Shown in pieces: positions 1 through 6,415 of a DNA stretch of 12,561 bases. The notes under the pieces were generated by a model. That model had not been told where the DNA came from and did not search any database. It worked only from the letters and a program-made list of their open reading frames with translations. The first letter of the stretch is position 1; each line of letters begins with the position of its first letter. The DNA is from JBEIUL01 sp044356865 (GTDB lineage Bacteria; Planctomycetota; Phycisphaerae; Phycisphaerales; SM1A02), in NCBI GenBank assembly GCA_044356865.1, contig JBIKVN010000079.1, positions 1 through 12,561 on the forward strand. The letters are read 5' to 3'. The position numbers and the translations under genes were made by a program.

Positions 1-582
1 GGCACGGTCGGAGTGCTCGTGGCACCGGTCCTCGGTTTCGCGCTTCTCGGGCTGGCCTGGATCGGCGTCGGACCGGAGCCGCTCGTCCACGTCGTTCGGG
101 AGACTCGCCACTCCGCGCCGGACAGCTCGATCGCCCAACGCCTGTTGTGGTGGCAGGCGTCGTGGGACGCCTTCCGCGAGCATCCCATCGCCGGCCTCGG
201 CACGGGCGCCACCGCGACCTGGTTCGATGCCAGTCCGCGGATCGCCGAGTACGCCGCCGGGGTTCCCGGGCGGGATCGGACTTTCTTCACGGCTCCGCAT
301 CCCCACTCGGTCTACTTCCTGACCCTGGCCGAGCAGGGTTTGGTCGGTGTTCTCCTGATGCTGGCGACCTTGACCTGCACCCTCCGGGCGGCGTGGCGAA
401 CGGCGCGGGTGCGGCCACTCGCCTGCGGGCTGCTGGCAGCCATCGTCGCGTGGTGGGTGGCCGGCGGCTTCGAGAGCGTCAACCTGCCCGCCCGGCTGGT
501 CGCCCCGCTGATGGTGGTCTCGGCGTTCGCGTGCCTGCCGCGGGGCCACGACGTCGGGCTCGCGCCCGGTCCCGCCCGTTGA
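1..582 (+). CDS. O-antigen ligase/polymerase family membrane protein, C-terminal part
   Basis: The frame is open from the first base, so the gene begins upstream and only its last 193 codons are visible. The fragment holds a hydrophobic helix near the start, then a periplasmic loop with WWQASWDAF, EHPIAGLGTG and HPHSVYFLTLAEQGLVG. That HPxxGxGxG ... HPHSxYxxxLxExGLxG pattern is the signature of the Wzy_C / O-antigen ligase superfamily (PF04932). Three more likely membrane segments follow (near VGVLLMLATLTC, LLAAIVAWWVAGG and LVAPLMVVSAFACL). Members join lipid-linked glycans to an acceptor or polymerise them on the outer face of the inner membrane; ligase and polymerase cannot be told apart from this fragment. 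The asnB-like gene starts 43 bp downstream and the epimerase follows, which supports a surface-polysaccharide locus. Family call strong, exact role open. Confidence 0.85.
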   Translation, partial: GTVGVLVAPVLGFALLGLAWIGVGPEPLVHVVRETRHSAPDSSIAQRLLWWQASWDAFREHPIAGLGTGATATWFDASPRIAEYAAGVPGRDRTFFTAPHPHSVYFLTLAEQGLVGVLLMLATLTCTLRAAWRTARVRPLACGLLAAIVAWWVAGGFESVNLPARLVAPLMVVSAFACLPRGHDVGLAPGPAR

Positions 583-595
583 ATCGACGGGGAAC

Positions 596-620
596 GGACG
601 ATGCCCGCTACCTTGCGTCC
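596..620 (+). promoter_or_regulatory. Candidate near-leaderless promoter of asnB, -10 hexamer TACCTT
   Basis: The hexamer TACCTT lies at 609-614 and the asnB ATG at 626, with no Shine-Dalgarno between them. If 614 is position -7, transcription would start near 621, leaving a leader of about 5 nt. A 5-bp inverted repeat, GGACG (596-600) and CGTCC (616-620), flanks the hexamer with its centre one base before it, the same centre as at two other promoters in the window. No -35 element is recognisable 16-18 bp upstream. The call rests on position, the T, A and T of TANNNT, and recurrence at other genes. Confidence 0.45.
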
Positions 621-625
621 CGCGC

Positions 626-2629
626 ATGTGCGGCTTGGTGGGCTTCATCGATCACTCGGGCCTGGTCGGCGATCGTCGGTCGGCCGGGGAGACGCTGCGC
701 CGCATGAGCGACGCGATCCGGCACCGCGGGCCGGACGATTCCGGAACCTTCTTCGATGAGGCGACCCGCTGCGGCTTCGGCTTCCGGCGGCTGGCAATCC
801 TCGACCTGAGCGTCGAGGGCCACCAGCCGATGGCGAGCGCCTCGGGCCGCTTCACCATCGCCTTCAACGGCGAGGTCTACAACTTCGGCGAGCTGCGGAA
901 GGAACTCGAGTCGCTCGGCCATTCCTTTCGCGGCCACTCCGACACCGAGGTGATGCTCGCGGCCTTCGAGCAGTGGGGCGTGCGGGCGGCGGTCACGCGG
1001 TTCGTCGGCATGTTCGCTTTCGCGGTGCTCGACGCCCGCGAGCGGACGGTGACGCTGGTGCGGGATCGTCTCGGGGTGAAGCCGCTCTACTGGGGATTCG
1101 CCGGGGCGACGCCGCCGGGCACGCCCGTCTTCCGGAACGAGGCGAGGCGAACCCTGGTCTTCGCGTCCGAGTTGAAGGGCCTCCGGGCGATGCCGGGCAT
1201 GCGGTTCGGCGTGGATCGTGCGGCGCTCGCGCTGTACCTGCGTTTCGCCTACGTGCCGACGCCTCACTCGATCCACGAGGACGTGCGGAAACTGCCGCCG
1301 GGCCATCTGCTCACCTACCGCCTCGACGACGGCGAGGCGCGGCTCGAACGCTACTGGTCGGCCAAGGAGGCAGCCGAGCGCGGCGCCCGCGAGCCGTTCC
1401 GCGGCGACGACGAGGACGCGATCGACGCGGTCGACGCGGCGATCCAGGATTCGGTGCGGCTGCGGCTGGTCGCCGACGTGCCGCTGGGTGCGTTCCTCTC
1501 GGGTGGCATCGACTCGTCGGTGGTGGTGGCCGCGATGCGTAGGCTCTCGACCGGTACGGTGAAGACCTTCACCATCGGCTTTCGCGAGTCCGAGCTGGAC
1601 GAGTCGCGCTACGCCCGCGAGGTCGCCCGGCACCTCGGCACCGAGCATGTCGAGCGATTCGTCTCGGGCGAGGAGGCCCTCGCCCGGATCCCGTCGCTGC
1701 CCGAGATCTGGGACGAGCCGTTCGGCGATTCGTCGCAGATCCCGACGCTGCTCGTGAGCGAGACGGCGAGGAACGCGGTGACCGTGAGCCTCTCGGGCGA
1801 CGGCGGGGACGAGCTGTTCGGCGGGTACCACCGGTACCAGTGGACGCAACGGGTCTGGACCGGGATCTCGTCGCTGCCGCGGCCGCTGCGGATGCTGGCC
1901 GCCGCCCTCGCCCTGCGCACCCCGGCGGGATTGCTCGACCGGATCGGCACGCCGATCGCCCGATCGCTCCCGGGTTCGTTTTCCCTGGTTGAGCCCGGCA
2001 CGCGGCTGCACAAGCTCGCCCGGCTCGCGAAGGCGGACGACCCTTGGGAGATGTACCTGCGGCTGTGCACCTTCTGGAACGACGAGCCCATCGCCCTCGG
2101 CGACACGACGGGACGCGACCCGCTCATCATGCGGCCCGACTGGCTCGCCGACGTGCGCGATCTCGAGATGCGGATGATGCAGGCCGACATGGTCTCGTAC
2201 CTCGTCGACGACATCCTCGTGAAGGTCGACCGGGCGAGCATGGCGGTCGGGCTCGAGGCCCGCGAGCCGCTGCTCGACCATCGGCTGGTCGAGCTGGCCC
2301 TGCGGATGCCGACCCGCTTCAAGGTGCGCGACGGCGAACGGAAGTGGGTGCTGCGTCGCGTGCTCGAGCGGAGCGTCCCCCGCTCCATGTTCGAGCGGCC
2401 GAAGATGGGATTTGCGATCCCGCTCCAGCAGTGGCTGCGCGGCCCGCTGCGGGAGTGGGCCGACGCATTGCTCTCGCCCGAACGGCTCGCCCGAGAGGGC
2501 TATCTCGACCCGGGACCGGTCACCGCGGCGTGGACGCAGGTTCGCGAGGGCCGGGGGCGGCGGGCCCACGACCTGTGGAACGTGCTGATGTTCCAGGCCT
2601 GGCTCGACCGCTGGGGCGACGCTCGCTGA
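626..2629 (+). CDS. asnB: Glutamine-hydrolysing asparagine synthase / AsnB-type amidotransferase
   Basis: A 667-residue cytoplasmic enzyme that would take ammonia from glutamine and, with ATP, amidate a carboxylate: aspartate in true AsnB, a uronic acid in some polysaccharide-locus relatives. The protein starts MCGLVGF, so Cys2 becomes the N-terminal nucleophile of the class II glutaminase domain and fixes the start. Other glutaminase motifs are RHRGPDD (33-39), FNGEVYN (80-86) and GHSDTEV (103-109). The synthetase domain has the ATP-binding PP-loop SGGIDSS (292-298) and SGDGGDELFGGY (390-401). All key motifs are intact. It is somewhat longer than E. coli AsnB (about 550 residues); part of the excess is a loop near 158-176 inside the glutaminase domain. 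It sits between an O-antigen ligase-type gene and a uronate epimerase, which favours a role in glycan synthesis, but plain asparagine synthesis cannot be excluded. Confidence 0.93.
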   Translation: MCGLVGFIDHSGLVGDRRSAGETLRRMSDAIRHRGPDDSGTFFDEATRCGFGFRRLAILDLSVEGHQPMASASGRFTIAFNGEVYNFGELRKELESLGHSFRGHSDTEVMLAAFEQWGVRAAVTRFVGMFAFAVLDARERTVTLVRDRLGVKPLYWGFAGATPPGTPVFRNEARRTLVFASELKGLRAMPGMRFGVDRAALALYLRFAYVPTPHSIHEDVRKLPPGHLLTYRLDDGEARLERYWSAKEAAERGAREPFRGDDEDAIDAVDAAIQDSVRLRLVADVPLGAFLSGGIDSSVVVAAMRRLSTGTVKTFTIGFRESELDESRYAREVARHLGTEHVERFVSGEEALARIPSLPEIWDEPFGDSSQIPTLLVSETARNAVTVSLSGDGGDELFGGYHRYQWTQRVWTGISSLPRPLRMLAAALALRTPAGLLDRIGTPIARSLPGSFSLVEPGTRLHKLARLAKADDPWEMYLRLCTFWNDEPIALGDTTGRDPLIMRPDWLADVRDLEMRMMQADMVSYLVDDILVKVDRASMAVGLEAREPLLDHRLVELALRMPTRFKVRDGERKWVLRRVLERSVPRSMFERPKMGFAIPLQQWLRGPLREWADALLSPERLAREGYLDPGPVTAAWTQVREGRGRRAHDLWNVLMFQAWLDRWGDAR

Positions 2630-2711
2630 GACCACCCGCCAAACCCGGGGCTTTCCCGCCCGCCGCCGGCGATCCCGCTTCCGCGGGCCCCGGCCCGATA
2701 CCTTCCGGACC
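2630..2711 (+). promoter_or_regulatory. asnB-epimerase gap with candidate leaderless promoter TACCTT
   Basis: This 82-bp gap has TACCTT at 2699-2704, the same hexamer as upstream of asnB. With 2704 as -7, transcription would start at about 2711-2712, on the epimerase ATG itself, so the mRNA would be leaderless. There is no Shine-Dalgarno and no convincing -35. Just upstream is a small inverted repeat, CCCGC (2674-2678) and GCGGG (2683-2687), with a 4-nt loop. No T tract follows it, so I do not call an intrinsic terminator. A longer pairing, CCGGGGC (2645-2651) with GCCCCGG (2687-2693), is also possible. Read-through from asnB remains plausible. Confidence 0.45.
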
Positions 2712-3719
2712 ATGGCCGTTCTCGTCACCGGCGCCGCCGGCTTCATCGGTTCGTTCGTGTCGCACCGCTTGCTGGACCGCGGCGAGACGGTGGTCGGTCT
2801 CGACAACCTCAACGACTACTACGACCCGACGCTCAAGGAAGCCCGTCTCGACCGCTTGCGGGCCCGGGAGGGATTCTCGTTCGTCCGGCTCGAGCTCGCC
2901 GACCGCTTGGGCCTCGAACGGCTCTTCGCCGAGCATCGCTTCGACCGCGTGGTGCACCTGGCGGCGCAGGCCGGCGTGCGCTACTCGATGACCAACCCGC
3001 ACGCCTACGTCGAGAGCAACATCGTGGGCTTCCAGAACATCCTCGAGGGCTGCCGGCATAACGGCTGCAAGCACCTCGTGTACGCCTCGAGCAGTTCGGT
3101 CTACGGCGGGAACTCCAAGCTGCCCTTCTCGGTGCACGACAACGTCGACCACCCGCTGTCGCTCTACGCGGCCAGCAAGAAGGCCAACGAGCTGTTCGCC
3201 CACTCGTACAGCAACCTCTTCAAGCTGCCCACGACCGGCCTGCGGTTCTTCACGGTCTACGGGCCCTGGGGCCGGCCCGACATGGCGCTCTTCCTGTTCA
3301 CGCGGAACATCCTCGCGGGCAAGCCCATTGATGTCTTCAACCACGGCCGGCACACCCGAGACTTCACCTACATCGACGACATCGTCGAGGGGATCCTCCG
3401 CACGCTCGACCGGCCGGCGTCGCCGGATCCGTCGTTCGATCCGGCCCATCCGGATCCCGGCACGAGCGACGCCCCGTGGCGGGTCTACAACATCGGGAAC
3501 GGGCGGCCGGTGCAACTGCTCGAGTACATCCGCGTCCTCGAACGCGAACTCGGCCGGAAGGCCGAGATGAACCTGCTTCCGCTGCAGCCCGGCGACGTGC
3601 CCGACACGAAGTGCGACACCGAGACGCTCGAGCGCGATACCGGTTACCGACCGGTGACGACCGTCGACCACGGTGTCGCGCAATTCGTGCGTTGGTACCG
3701 GGAGTACTACCGGGCCTGA
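2712..3719 (+). CDS. NAD-dependent epimerase, UDP-glucuronate 4-epimerase type
   Basis: A 335-residue extended short-chain dehydrogenase that would interconvert UDP-glucuronate and UDP-galacturonate through a 4-keto intermediate on bound NAD. The Rossmann fold opens with GAAGFIG (7-13), followed by DNLNDYYDPTLKEARL (31-46), the sequence typical of the CapI/LspL/plant GAE group. HLAAQAGVRYS (82-92) and ASSSSVYG (125-132, catalytic Ser/Thr region) follow. The catalytic YxxxK is Y152-K156 in LYAASKKANE, and RFFTVYGPWGRPDMA (178-192) is characteristic of uronate epimerases. Length matches the family. A proline/aspartate-rich stretch at 235-255 is a loop extension. The ATG is the first in frame after the promoter-like hexamer. 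The neighbouring glycan genes support production of a galacturonate donor. Some relatives act on other UDP-sugars, so substrate is inferred from motif similarity only. Confidence 0.9.
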   Translation: MAVLVTGAAGFIGSFVSHRLLDRGETVVGLDNLNDYYDPTLKEARLDRLRAREGFSFVRLELADRLGLERLFAEHRFDRVVHLAAQAGVRYSMTNPHAYVESNIVGFQNILEGCRHNGCKHLVYASSSSVYGGNSKLPFSVHDNVDHPLSLYAASKKANELFAHSYSNLFKLPTTGLRFFTVYGPWGRPDMALFLFTRNILAGKPIDVFNHGRHTRDFTYIDDIVEGILRTLDRPASPDPSFDPAHPDPGTSDAPWRVYNIGNGRPVQLLEYIRVLERELGRKAEMNLLPLQPGDVPDTKCDTETLERDTGYRPVTTVDHGVAQFVRWYREYYRA

Positions 3720-3738
3720 GCCGGGGCTTCCGACGGCC

Positions 3739-3765
3739 GGGGCGGCGACCCGTATCATCCGCCCC
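3739..3765 (+). promoter_or_regulatory. Candidate near-leaderless GH57 promoter inside a perfect 7-bp inverted repeat
   Basis: Hexamer TATCAT (3753-3758) would place transcription start at about 3765, three bases before the ATG at 3768. No Shine-Dalgarno is present. The hexamer is enclosed by GGGGCGG (3739-3745) and CCGCCCC (3759-3765), perfect complements 13 nt apart, with the hexamer filling the last six bases of the gap. The promoter of the oppA-like gene has the same geometry with different arm sequences. A direct repeat GCCGGGGC (3720-3727 and 3736-3743) covers the region where a -35 element would lie; no -35 consensus is visible. Confidence 0.5.
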
Positions 3766-3767
3766 CC

Positions 3768-4988
3768 ATGGCCTCGGTCGTCTTCTACTTCCAGGTGCAC
3801 CAGCCGTACCGCCTCCGGCGGTACTCGGTGTTCGCGACCGACCCGTTCTACTTCGACAACGACGAGAACGCGCGGATCATGCGGAAGGTGGCCGACAAGT
3901 GCTACCGGCCGGCGACCGCGCGGATCCTCGACCTCGTGCGCCGGCACGACGGCCGCTTCCGTGCGGCGTTCTCGATCAGCGGCACCTGCCTTGAGCAGAT
4001 GCGGGCTTGGTGTCCGGATGTCGTCGACCTCTTCAAGGCCCTCGCCGAAACCGGGTCATGCGAGTTCATCAACGAGACCTCGCACCACTCGCTCTCGTTC
4101 CTCTACTCGCGGGCGGAGTTCGACGAGCAGATCCGGGTGCAGGAACGGATGGTCCGGGACACCTTCGGGCAGGTCCCGACCACCTTCCGCAACACCGAGC
4201 TCATCTATTGCGACGCGCTGGCCGAGCACATCGCGGCGCTCGGCCGGCACCGGACGATCCTCTGCGAAGGCGTCGACCGCCTGCTCGGCTACCGCTCGCC
4301 GAACTACATCTACGTGCCGCCCCGCACCGGGAACCAGGCCGAGGACCTCGACGGCCGTCCGCTGCGGCTGCTGCTCAAGAATTACCGCCTGTCCGATGAC
4401 GTCGCGTTCCGCTTCTCGAACCGCGGCTGGAAGGAATGGCCGCTCACCGCCGAGAAGTTCGCCCACTGGGTGAACCAGATCAACGGCGACGGCTACGTCT
4501 GCAACCTGTTCATGGACTACGAGACCTTCGGCGAGCACCAGTGGGCCGACACGGGGATCTTCGAGTTCCTCGACGCCCTGCCCGGCAAGGTCTACGACGC
4601 GAATCCGGGGCACAACGACTTCGAGACGCCGCGACACGCGGTCTCGCGCTACGAGCCGGTCGGCGAGTACGCGGTGCCGACGCCGATCTCGTGGGCCGAC
4701 ACCGAGCGCGACCTCTCGGCGTGGCTCGGCAACCCGCTGCAGGACGGCGCGGTCGCCGCCCTGTACGCCCTCGAGGGTCCGGTGAAGGAACGGCACCGCG
4801 CCGGCGACCCGTACGTGCTCGAGGACTGGCGGAAGCTCACCACGAGCGACCACCTCTACTACATGTGCACGAAGTACTGGGCGGACGGCGATGTCCACAA
4901 GTACTTCTCGCCGTACGACAGCCCGTACGACGCGTACATCAACTTCATGAACGTGCTGGACAACCTGAAGGTCCGCGTCGGCGCCTGA
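3768..4988 (+). CDS. Glycoside hydrolase family 57, alpha-amylase-like
   Basis: A 406-residue enzyme with no signal peptide, so probably a cytoplasmic alpha-glucan (glycogen or maltodextrin) hydrolase or transferase. The conserved GH57 regions can be read in order: HQP (11-13), region I; CEFINETSHHS (98-108), region II; FRNTELIYCDAL (140-151) leading to ILCEGVD (164-170), where Glu167 is the likely nucleophile; FMDYETFGEHQW (248-259), where Asp250 is the likely acid/base; and TTSDHLYYM (358-366), region V. Catalytic assignments are by analogy with characterised GH57 enzymes. The length fits the short GH57 alpha-amylase group resembling Methanocaldococcus MJ1611 and is much shorter than branching-enzyme or amylopullulanase members. 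The ATG directly follows the promoter-like hexamer. pyrE starts 25 bp after its stop, so the two are probably co-transcribed, an unexpected pairing. Exact activity unknown. Confidence 0.88.
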   Translation: MASVVFYFQVHQPYRLRRYSVFATDPFYFDNDENARIMRKVADKCYRPATARILDLVRRHDGRFRAAFSISGTCLEQMRAWCPDVVDLFKALAETGSCEFINETSHHSLSFLYSRAEFDEQIRVQERMVRDTFGQVPTTFRNTELIYCDALAEHIAALGRHRTILCEGVDRLLGYRSPNYIYVPPRTGNQAEDLDGRPLRLLLKNYRLSDDVAFRFSNRGWKEWPLTAEKFAHWVNQINGDGYVCNLFMDYETFGEHQWADTGIFEFLDALPGKVYDANPGHNDFETPRHAVSRYEPVGEYAVPTPISWADTERDLSAWLGNPLQDGAVAALYALEGPVKERHRAGDPYVLEDWRKLTTSDHLYYMCTKYWADGDVHKYFSPYDSPYDAYINFMNVLDNLKVRVGA

Positions 4989-4998
4989 GCCCGCGGAC

Positions 4999-5004
4999 GG
5001 GAGG
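4999..5004 (+). promoter_or_regulatory. Shine-Dalgarno GGGAGG that decides the pyrE start
   Basis: GGGAGG lies 9 nt before the ATG at 5014. Another in-frame ATG at 5005 directly abuts the purine run, too close to use it. The start is therefore placed at 5014, giving a protein that begins MDRAELARRI. This internal operon gene has a ribosome binding site, whereas the genes that head transcription units around it (asnB, epimerase, GH57, oppA-like) do not. Confidence 0.7.
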
Positions 5005-5013
5005 ATGATCTCG

Positions 5014-5538
5014 ATGGATCGCGCCGAACTCGCCCGCCGCATCGCCGAGGCTTCGCTGCTGCGCGGCACCTTCACCCTGCGCAGCGGCCGCACCAGCAGC
5101 TACTACCTCGACAAGTACCTCTTCTCGACGCAGCCGGCGATCCTCGCGGAGCTCGGGCGGATGTTCGCGGCCCGGTTGCCCGCGGGCACGCAGCGGCTCG
5201 CCGGGGCGGAGCTCGGCGGCATCCCGCTGGTGTCGAGCGCCAGCATGGCCTCGGGCCTGCCCTGCCTCTTCGTGCGCAACGCGAAGAAGGACTACGGGAC
5301 CGCCAAGCAGCTCGAGGGGAAGCTCGAGGCGGGCGACCGGGTGACGATCGTCGAGGACGTCGCGACCACCGGGGGACAGGCCCTCGAGGCGGCGAGAGTG
5401 CTGCGGGACGGCGGGGCGGAAGTGCTCGCGATCCTCGCGACGATCGACCGGATGGAAGGCGCCCGCGAGAACATCGAACGGGAAGGCATCCGCTTCGATG
5501 CCCTCTTCACGGTGCAGGACCTCGGCGTCACGGGCTGA
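5014..5538 (+). CDS. pyrE: Orotate phosphoribosyltransferase
   Basis: A 174-residue cytoplasmic enzyme of de novo pyrimidine synthesis that transfers the phosphoribosyl group of PRPP to orotate, giving orotidine monophosphate. The PRPP-binding motif is VTIVEDVATTGGQAL (110-124), with the acidic pair E114-D115 and a TTGG loop. The flexible catalytic loop is recognisable as FVRNAKKDYGTAKQLEG (86-102), and the N-terminal FTLRSGRTSSYYLDKY (20-35) is typical of PyrE. The length is a little below the 200 or so residues of enterobacterial PyrE but common in other phyla. It follows the GH57 gene by 25 bp with a good Shine-Dalgarno, so it is probably the second gene of that unit. Its last 11 bp overlap the end of the minus-strand flippase-like gene. 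No other pyrimidine gene is visible here. Confidence 0.93.
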   Translation: MDRAELARRIAEASLLRGTFTLRSGRTSSYYLDKYLFSTQPAILAELGRMFAARLPAGTQRLAGAELGGIPLVSSASMASGLPCLFVRNAKKDYGTAKQLEGKLEAGDRVTIVEDVATTGGQALEAARVLRDGGAEVLAILATIDRMEGARENIEREGIRFDALFTVQDLGVTG

Positions 5539-6415
5539 TCGCGACGGGTCTCCGGGCGAGCCAGGCGGCGGCGATCGCGCCCGCCGGGACCGTGACCGCC
5601 AGCTCGGCGGCCCGACCCACGAGTTCGGCCGCGATGCCCTCCTCGAGCGAATGCCCGGCGACCGCCGGGGCCAAAAGCCCGATCGCCCATTCCCGCACGC
5701 CCATCCCGTTCGGCACCAACGGCACCAGCGACGAGGCCGACGCGATGCAGGCGAAAGCCATCGCGGCATCGACGTCGATCTCGCGGCCGATCAGGGCGAA
5801 GGCGAGGAGATATCGCCAGGTGAGAACCCCGAGCTCACCCAGCCGGCCGAGGGCGGCGATCGCGTACGGCCGAAGCCCGGGCGAGACCGTCGCGAGGAGG
5901 ACCGAGAGGCCGCCGGCGAGGAAGGCCGCGGTGCCGGGCAGGCCGGCGCGGTCGGCGAGCGGCACGAACAGGACGACCAGCGCCACCACGGCCGCCGACA
6001 GGCCCGCCGCCTCCACGGTCACCCGCACCGATGCCGCCAGCGGGACCGCGCGGCGGACCCGGAGGTAGGCGATGCGGCCGACGAGTCCCGGCCGCAACGG
6101 CAGGAAGTTCGCGGCGTTTGCCGCGGCGATGAGGGCCGACATCTCGAGGAGCGGTACCGGGACGAAGCGCCGGTAGAGCCACCAGAACACGAGACCGCTC
6201 AGGAACAGCTGGGCCGCGCACCCGCCCAACAAGGCCAGCAGCGTCCACGGCGAGGCCGATCGTAACGACGCCAATGAATCGACGACCGTCTCGCGGTTCC
6301 ACGCGAGGGCGAGGATCGCCGCCGCCAGGGCACCGATCCCGAGGCCGGTCGCCAGCACCTGGCGCCGCCGCCCACCGCCGAGGAGCAGTGCCGCCAGCGT
6401 CCCTGTTTCGCTCAC
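5528..6415 (-). CDS. LPG-synthase-TM / UPF0104 flippase-like integral membrane protein
   Basis: A 295-residue polytopic inner-membrane protein with roughly eight hydrophobic segments (about 20-40, 58-80, 88-106, 135-152, 160-177, 196-212, 219-235, 270-286). It matches the membrane domain of lysylphosphatidylglycerol synthase (PF03706, UPF0104, AglD-like) by NFLPLRPGLVGRIAYLR (103-119) and by PNGMGVREW (235-243) near the C-terminus. Domains of this kind flip or help transfer lipid-linked substrates; the soluble aminoacyl-transferase domain of MprF is absent. The start is a GTG whose bases overlap the TGA of the upstream gene (GTGA, 6415 down to 6412), pointing to translational coupling. An in-frame extension upstream would read into the helical-repeat gene and is rejected. 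The 3' end overlaps pyrE tail to tail. The lipid substrate is unknown; a role in surface-glycan or phospholipid export is an inference. Confidence 0.82.
   Translation of the reverse strand: MSETGTLAALLLGGGRRRQVLATGLGIGALAAAILALAWNRETVVDSLASLRSASPWTLLALLGGCAAQLFLSGLVFWWLYRRFVPVPLLEMSALIAAANAANFLPLRPGLVGRIAYLRVRRAVPLAASVRVTVEAAGLSAAVVALVVLFVPLADRAGLPGTAAFLAGGLSVLLATVSPGLRPYAIAALGRLGELGVLTWRYLLAFALIGREIDVDAAMAFACIASASSLVPLVPNGMGVREWAIGLLAPAVAGHSLEEGIAAELVGRAAELAVTVPAGAIAAAWLARRPVAISP

Noticed and set aside
2674..2687. CCCGC/GCGGG hairpin after asnB as an intrinsic terminator
   Set aside because: The stem is only 5 bp and no T-rich tract follows; small G/C inverted repeats are common at this base composition.
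608..2812. A 734-codon open frame on the minus strand opposite asnB
   Set aside because: It is rich in Arg, Pro, His and Glu with no domain signature, spans asnB and the following gap, and is the usual antisense shadow of a G+C-rich gene. The plus-strand gene has complete catalytic motifs.
2520..3947. A 475-codon minus-strand frame covering the epimerase
   Set aside because: It runs across two real genes and the gap between them without motifs; it is an antisense shadow of strong G+C codon bias.
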